Source: Saccoglossus kowalevskii (taxonomy: Eukaryota; Hemichordata; Enteropneusta; Harrimaniidae). Taken from it: a stretch of 11,331 nt of DNA. The translations under genes and the position numbers were made by a program. Shown piece by piece: positions 8,985-11,331 of the stretch (positions are counted from its first letter, which is position 1; every line of letters starts with the position of its first letter). Where the stretch lies: the NCBI RefSeq assembly GCF_000003605.2, contig NW_003106622.1, forward strand, positions 1 to 11,331, given 5' to 3'. The notes under the pieces were generated by a model. That model was not told where the DNA came from and searched no databases. It saw only the letters and a list, made by a program, of their open reading frames with translations.

Positions 8985-10316
8985 GTAATTACATTGGCTG
9001 TTGAATTGACTATTCACAGTTGATCTTTTGTACTCAGTATGTACTAGTACATGATTTGATTACAAATGAACAATGTTTAGTCTCCAACTGGATGTACAGT
9101 TTATGGGGCTTATGAATTGTGATTTGTATGCCCGTCTGTTTGTTGTCTGGTTTCTATTTTCTCAGAAGTTTATTGATACATGATGGTATGTGCATATATT
9201 TGATTAAAAGTGATATAAGCATGTGTGCAGAGCAGTTTCTCAATGTTGCGCTGACATTTTCAGTTCAAACTTGGAATATTGATAACTACTGTTGATCTAG
9301 TGAAGTACAACCATAATTTTGTCGTAATTGACATTTTCTACAGCAAAAACACCTTCTTTTTGATCACTTTTGTTTATGAATTTATAATGCAAAAATTTAT
9401 CATAAAATGGCAGTCATTCTGTTTACAAAATCATCAATGTTTTTTTGTACAATTCTGCCTATAATATGTATCTTATATTCATGCTGTCCCATTCCTTTTA
9501 AACAGATATTTATGTTCCTGGACATTAACCAAAGTTGTTCTTTGTCCTTATACAATCCAAGATGACCAACTGGCAGCCATTTTGGTTTATTATGCAATTT
9601 GTTTGTTTTTTTTAACATTTCTGCCTATATTTAATTTTCACACTTCCAATTAGATTCACTTGGTTAACCATTAAAAGATCATTGAATTTCAAATTTACTT
9701 GAGATGACATTTCATACTTACTTTGTATTGATTTTGACTGTGCAGAATTTTGCTGTTACATGTACATGTTGTGGAGGTAGCCTTATAAAACACTGAGCAC
9801 AAGAAGCTATTTAGGGCTGGCATCAAATACATTTAAGAGATTATTACAGTGTTTATGAGTTCTGGGCAGCATTCTAGCAGGTTTCTAGTATGAATGTTAA
9901 CATTTACATCTTTTGTTGATATCACCAATTCATTTCCATCTACTTATTATATGTGTAAAACAGCATCACTTCACATTCTGCTACTAATTTATTATGTTTT
10001 CTGACTAAAGAAAAATGTCCTACATAACAAAACATTCCATGTTGCTAAGACGTGCACCACTATGATACAAGTCTAAACTATAATACAATCCCGAAGAACC
10101 AAATTGATATATGTTGCACATCATGTTATACTGTTCAGAGGTGTCTCAATAACTAGCCAAAAACACGTTTTTTGAGTGTTCTGTGAAAATGCCTAAATGT
10201 TTGCTCCGGAGAATAAACATAACTGTCTTTTATTAGTTAAACTAACTTATTGTTCTATGATTGAATTGGATAATTGAAATTTACAGAATAATGTGTATGG
10301 GAATCAAAGAGGGATT
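8985..10316. other. Non-coding stretch after the last HERC exon, probably intron
   Basis: AT-rich. The next HERC exon (a segment leading to GIDxxxARxLFEKL in the family) was looked for and not seen. Open frames at 9279-9464 (+) and 9400-9618 (-) show no family features. A weak inverted pair AAAATGGC (9404) and GCCATTTT (9576) is noted but not called. TTACATGTACATGT occurs near 9755. Confidence 0.5.
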
Positions 10317-11016
10317 ATTAGTTGCGTTCATGCACAGCTCCTGAGCACGGGCTAAGAGGTCAAATTCCTTAGCCCGTGCTAAGAAAACGTGCGTGAACGC
10401 TTAGCACGGGCTAAGGAATGCTAAGTACGGGTTAAATCTGATCCGAATTTAAGACGCGGTCTAGACCTTAGCACGGGCTAACGAAGTATGCGCGAACGCT
10501 TAGCCCAGGGCTAAGCGCCCTCTGCGGCGACCTTTGGGTGTGAAAGTTGTCCCATGTTCGTATAACGACACTATTCCACCAGTCATTACTCCGCGCTCAC
10601 TTCCACACTAATCGGGTCACTGTAGTAGAGCGTACAGCAGCTCCAATCGTAGACAAAATAAATTTGGTTCGCTGTCTACGACATGCATTAATAAAATGCT
10701 GTATTCTGTTACGCCCGTTGTATACTGTTTATGTGCATCCAAATAAGTTGGGTCCGTCTTCTCTCGCGTTCCTGTGCACGTCGCTTCAAAATTAGAACGA
10801 AACATGCCAGCAGCAGAAATAGAACCTCGCGCATGTCATCCATTTTTCGTTCGTAAATAGTGGCTTACCGACTAATGGCACCCCTTAGCCCGTGCTAACG
10901 ACTGGCCCTCCCTGTGCGTGGACGCAATTGGGTCTAGCCGAAATGCAAATATGCTAGATAAGCCTAAATCAGCTTAAATCTTAGCCCGTACTTTGTGTAA
11001 CGTGAACACAACTATT
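10317..11016. mobile_element. CpG-rich inverted-repeat element with repeated TTAGC palindromes
   Basis: The ends are imperfect inverted copies: AGTTGCGTTCATG at 10320-10332 against CGTGAACACAACT at 11001-11013 (11 of 13 pair). ATT flanks both sides (10317-10319 and 11014-11016), a possible 3-bp target duplication, giving a 694-bp element. It is visibly richer in G+C and CpG than the rest of the window. A 14-base motif TTAGCACGGGCTAA or its reverse complement occurs about eight times: near 10343, 10369, 10401, 10421, 10468, 10500, 10885 and 10981. Alternating orientations make near-perfect hairpins. Short open frames at 10547-10795 (+) and 10617-10805 (-) have no recognisable features and are taken as chance. 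A promoter-type CpG island is an alternative reading, but the paired ends favour a mobile element. Confidence 0.65.
10344..10415. repeat. Twin hairpins formed by TTAGC palindromes
   Basis: AGCACGGGCTAAG (10344-10356) pairs perfectly over 13 bp with CTTAGCCCGTGCT (10368-10380), with an 11-base loop. Alternatively CTTAGCCCGTGCTAAG (10368-10383) pairs perfectly over 16 bp with CTTAGCACGGGCTAAG (10400-10415), with a 16-base loop. The two folds compete for the middle arm. Confidence 0.85.
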
Positions 11017-11331
11017 GTGAGTTTGACCCATTGAAATAAGTGATATAATCCACCTGTGAATCCATAAAATAACCTGTTTTTATTCGAACAAAGTGCGTAT
11101 TCTGATCAACCTAAGATTTCAACTCTTTTTTTTTATAATAAAATATGGATATCAAAATAAAATAAAACCAAAGGTTACTGACAAAAAATAATCTTTGAAA
11201 TTTCAATATGACTAAAAGGATTTATGCAGTATGTAAACTGAAATTTTGGCCTTACTTTATACTCGGATTGATTGTGAAGTAAATAGAGTATTGATCTAGT
11301 AGTGACACTGACTATTGCATTAACCCTATGA
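11017..11331. other. Non-coding AT-rich end of window
   Basis: No exon, repeat or regulatory site recognised on either strand. Confidence 0.5.

Noticed and set aside
9400-9618. 72-residue minus-strand open frame and a weak inverted pair AAAATGGC/GCCATTTT that might be a MITE
   Set aside because: The inverted similarity falls to chance after 8 bases, no target duplication is visible, and the protein is not recognisable.
6100-9770. Recurring TACATGTA-type palindromes
   Set aside because: They are scattered and short, and are common in AT-rich invertebrate DNA. No spacing pattern was seen.
10547-10805. Opposed short open frames inside the CpG-rich element, and a 17-codon ATG frame at 10804
   Set aside because: No domain, no supporting splice or promoter signal, and open frames are expected where stops are depleted by higher G+C.

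Overview
The window looks like ordinary nuclear DNA from a marine invertebrate animal. It is strongly AT-rich, coding sequence sits in short exons with canonical AG/GT borders, the introns are large, and short non-autonomous transposon remnants are dense. No bacterial, plasmid or viral gene was recognised. The species cannot be named from sequence alone. Bilaterian-type TNK2/ACK and HERC3/HERC4 sequences, plus repeat architectures of the kind common in molluscs, hemichordates and similar genomes, fit a non-vertebrate bilaterian.

Layout. 97-308: a small TA-flanked inverted-repeat element. 1251-1445: one exon of an ACK-family (activated CDC42 kinase, TNK2-like) tyrosine kinase, carrying the segment just before the kinase domain and the glycine-rich loop. 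1446-6309: 4.9 kb with no recognised exon. It holds a 32-bp minisatellite, a C-rich/G-quadruplex-capable island, and two adjacent repeat elements (about 3510-4577 and 4699-6003). Each of these starts with a hairpin and then runs through a tandem array of roughly 120-160 bp units. 6310-8984: four exons of a HERC3/HERC4-type HECT ubiquitin ligase. They encode about 207 residues from the late RCC1 repeats into the linker, corresponding to roughly residues 230-440 of an approximately 1050-residue protein. A TTAA-flanked inverted-repeat element lies in the first HERC intron seen. A scrambled echo of exon sequence lies in the second. 8985-10316: non-coding, probably the next HERC intron. 10320-11013: a GC- and CpG-richer element with eight copies of a TTAGC-N4-GCTAA motif, which folds into near-perfect hairpins. 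11017-11331: nothing recognised.

Both genes are partial. The ACK exon lacks the next exon (the one with the catalytic lysine) and the HERC exons lack all upstream and downstream partners. Both are on the + strand, and the missing exons of each gene should lie where the other gene sits. Either the two genes are interleaved, one is a stray fragment, or two loci have been joined, possibly inside the repeats at 3.5-6.0 kb. The genes are not known to form a pathway with each other: ACK is a Cdc42-effector tyrosine kinase and HERC3/4 a ubiquitin ligase.

I found no convincing new molecular system. The best leads are the TTAGC palindrome element, the shared hairpin-plus-array design of the two central elements, and the odd gene arrangement.
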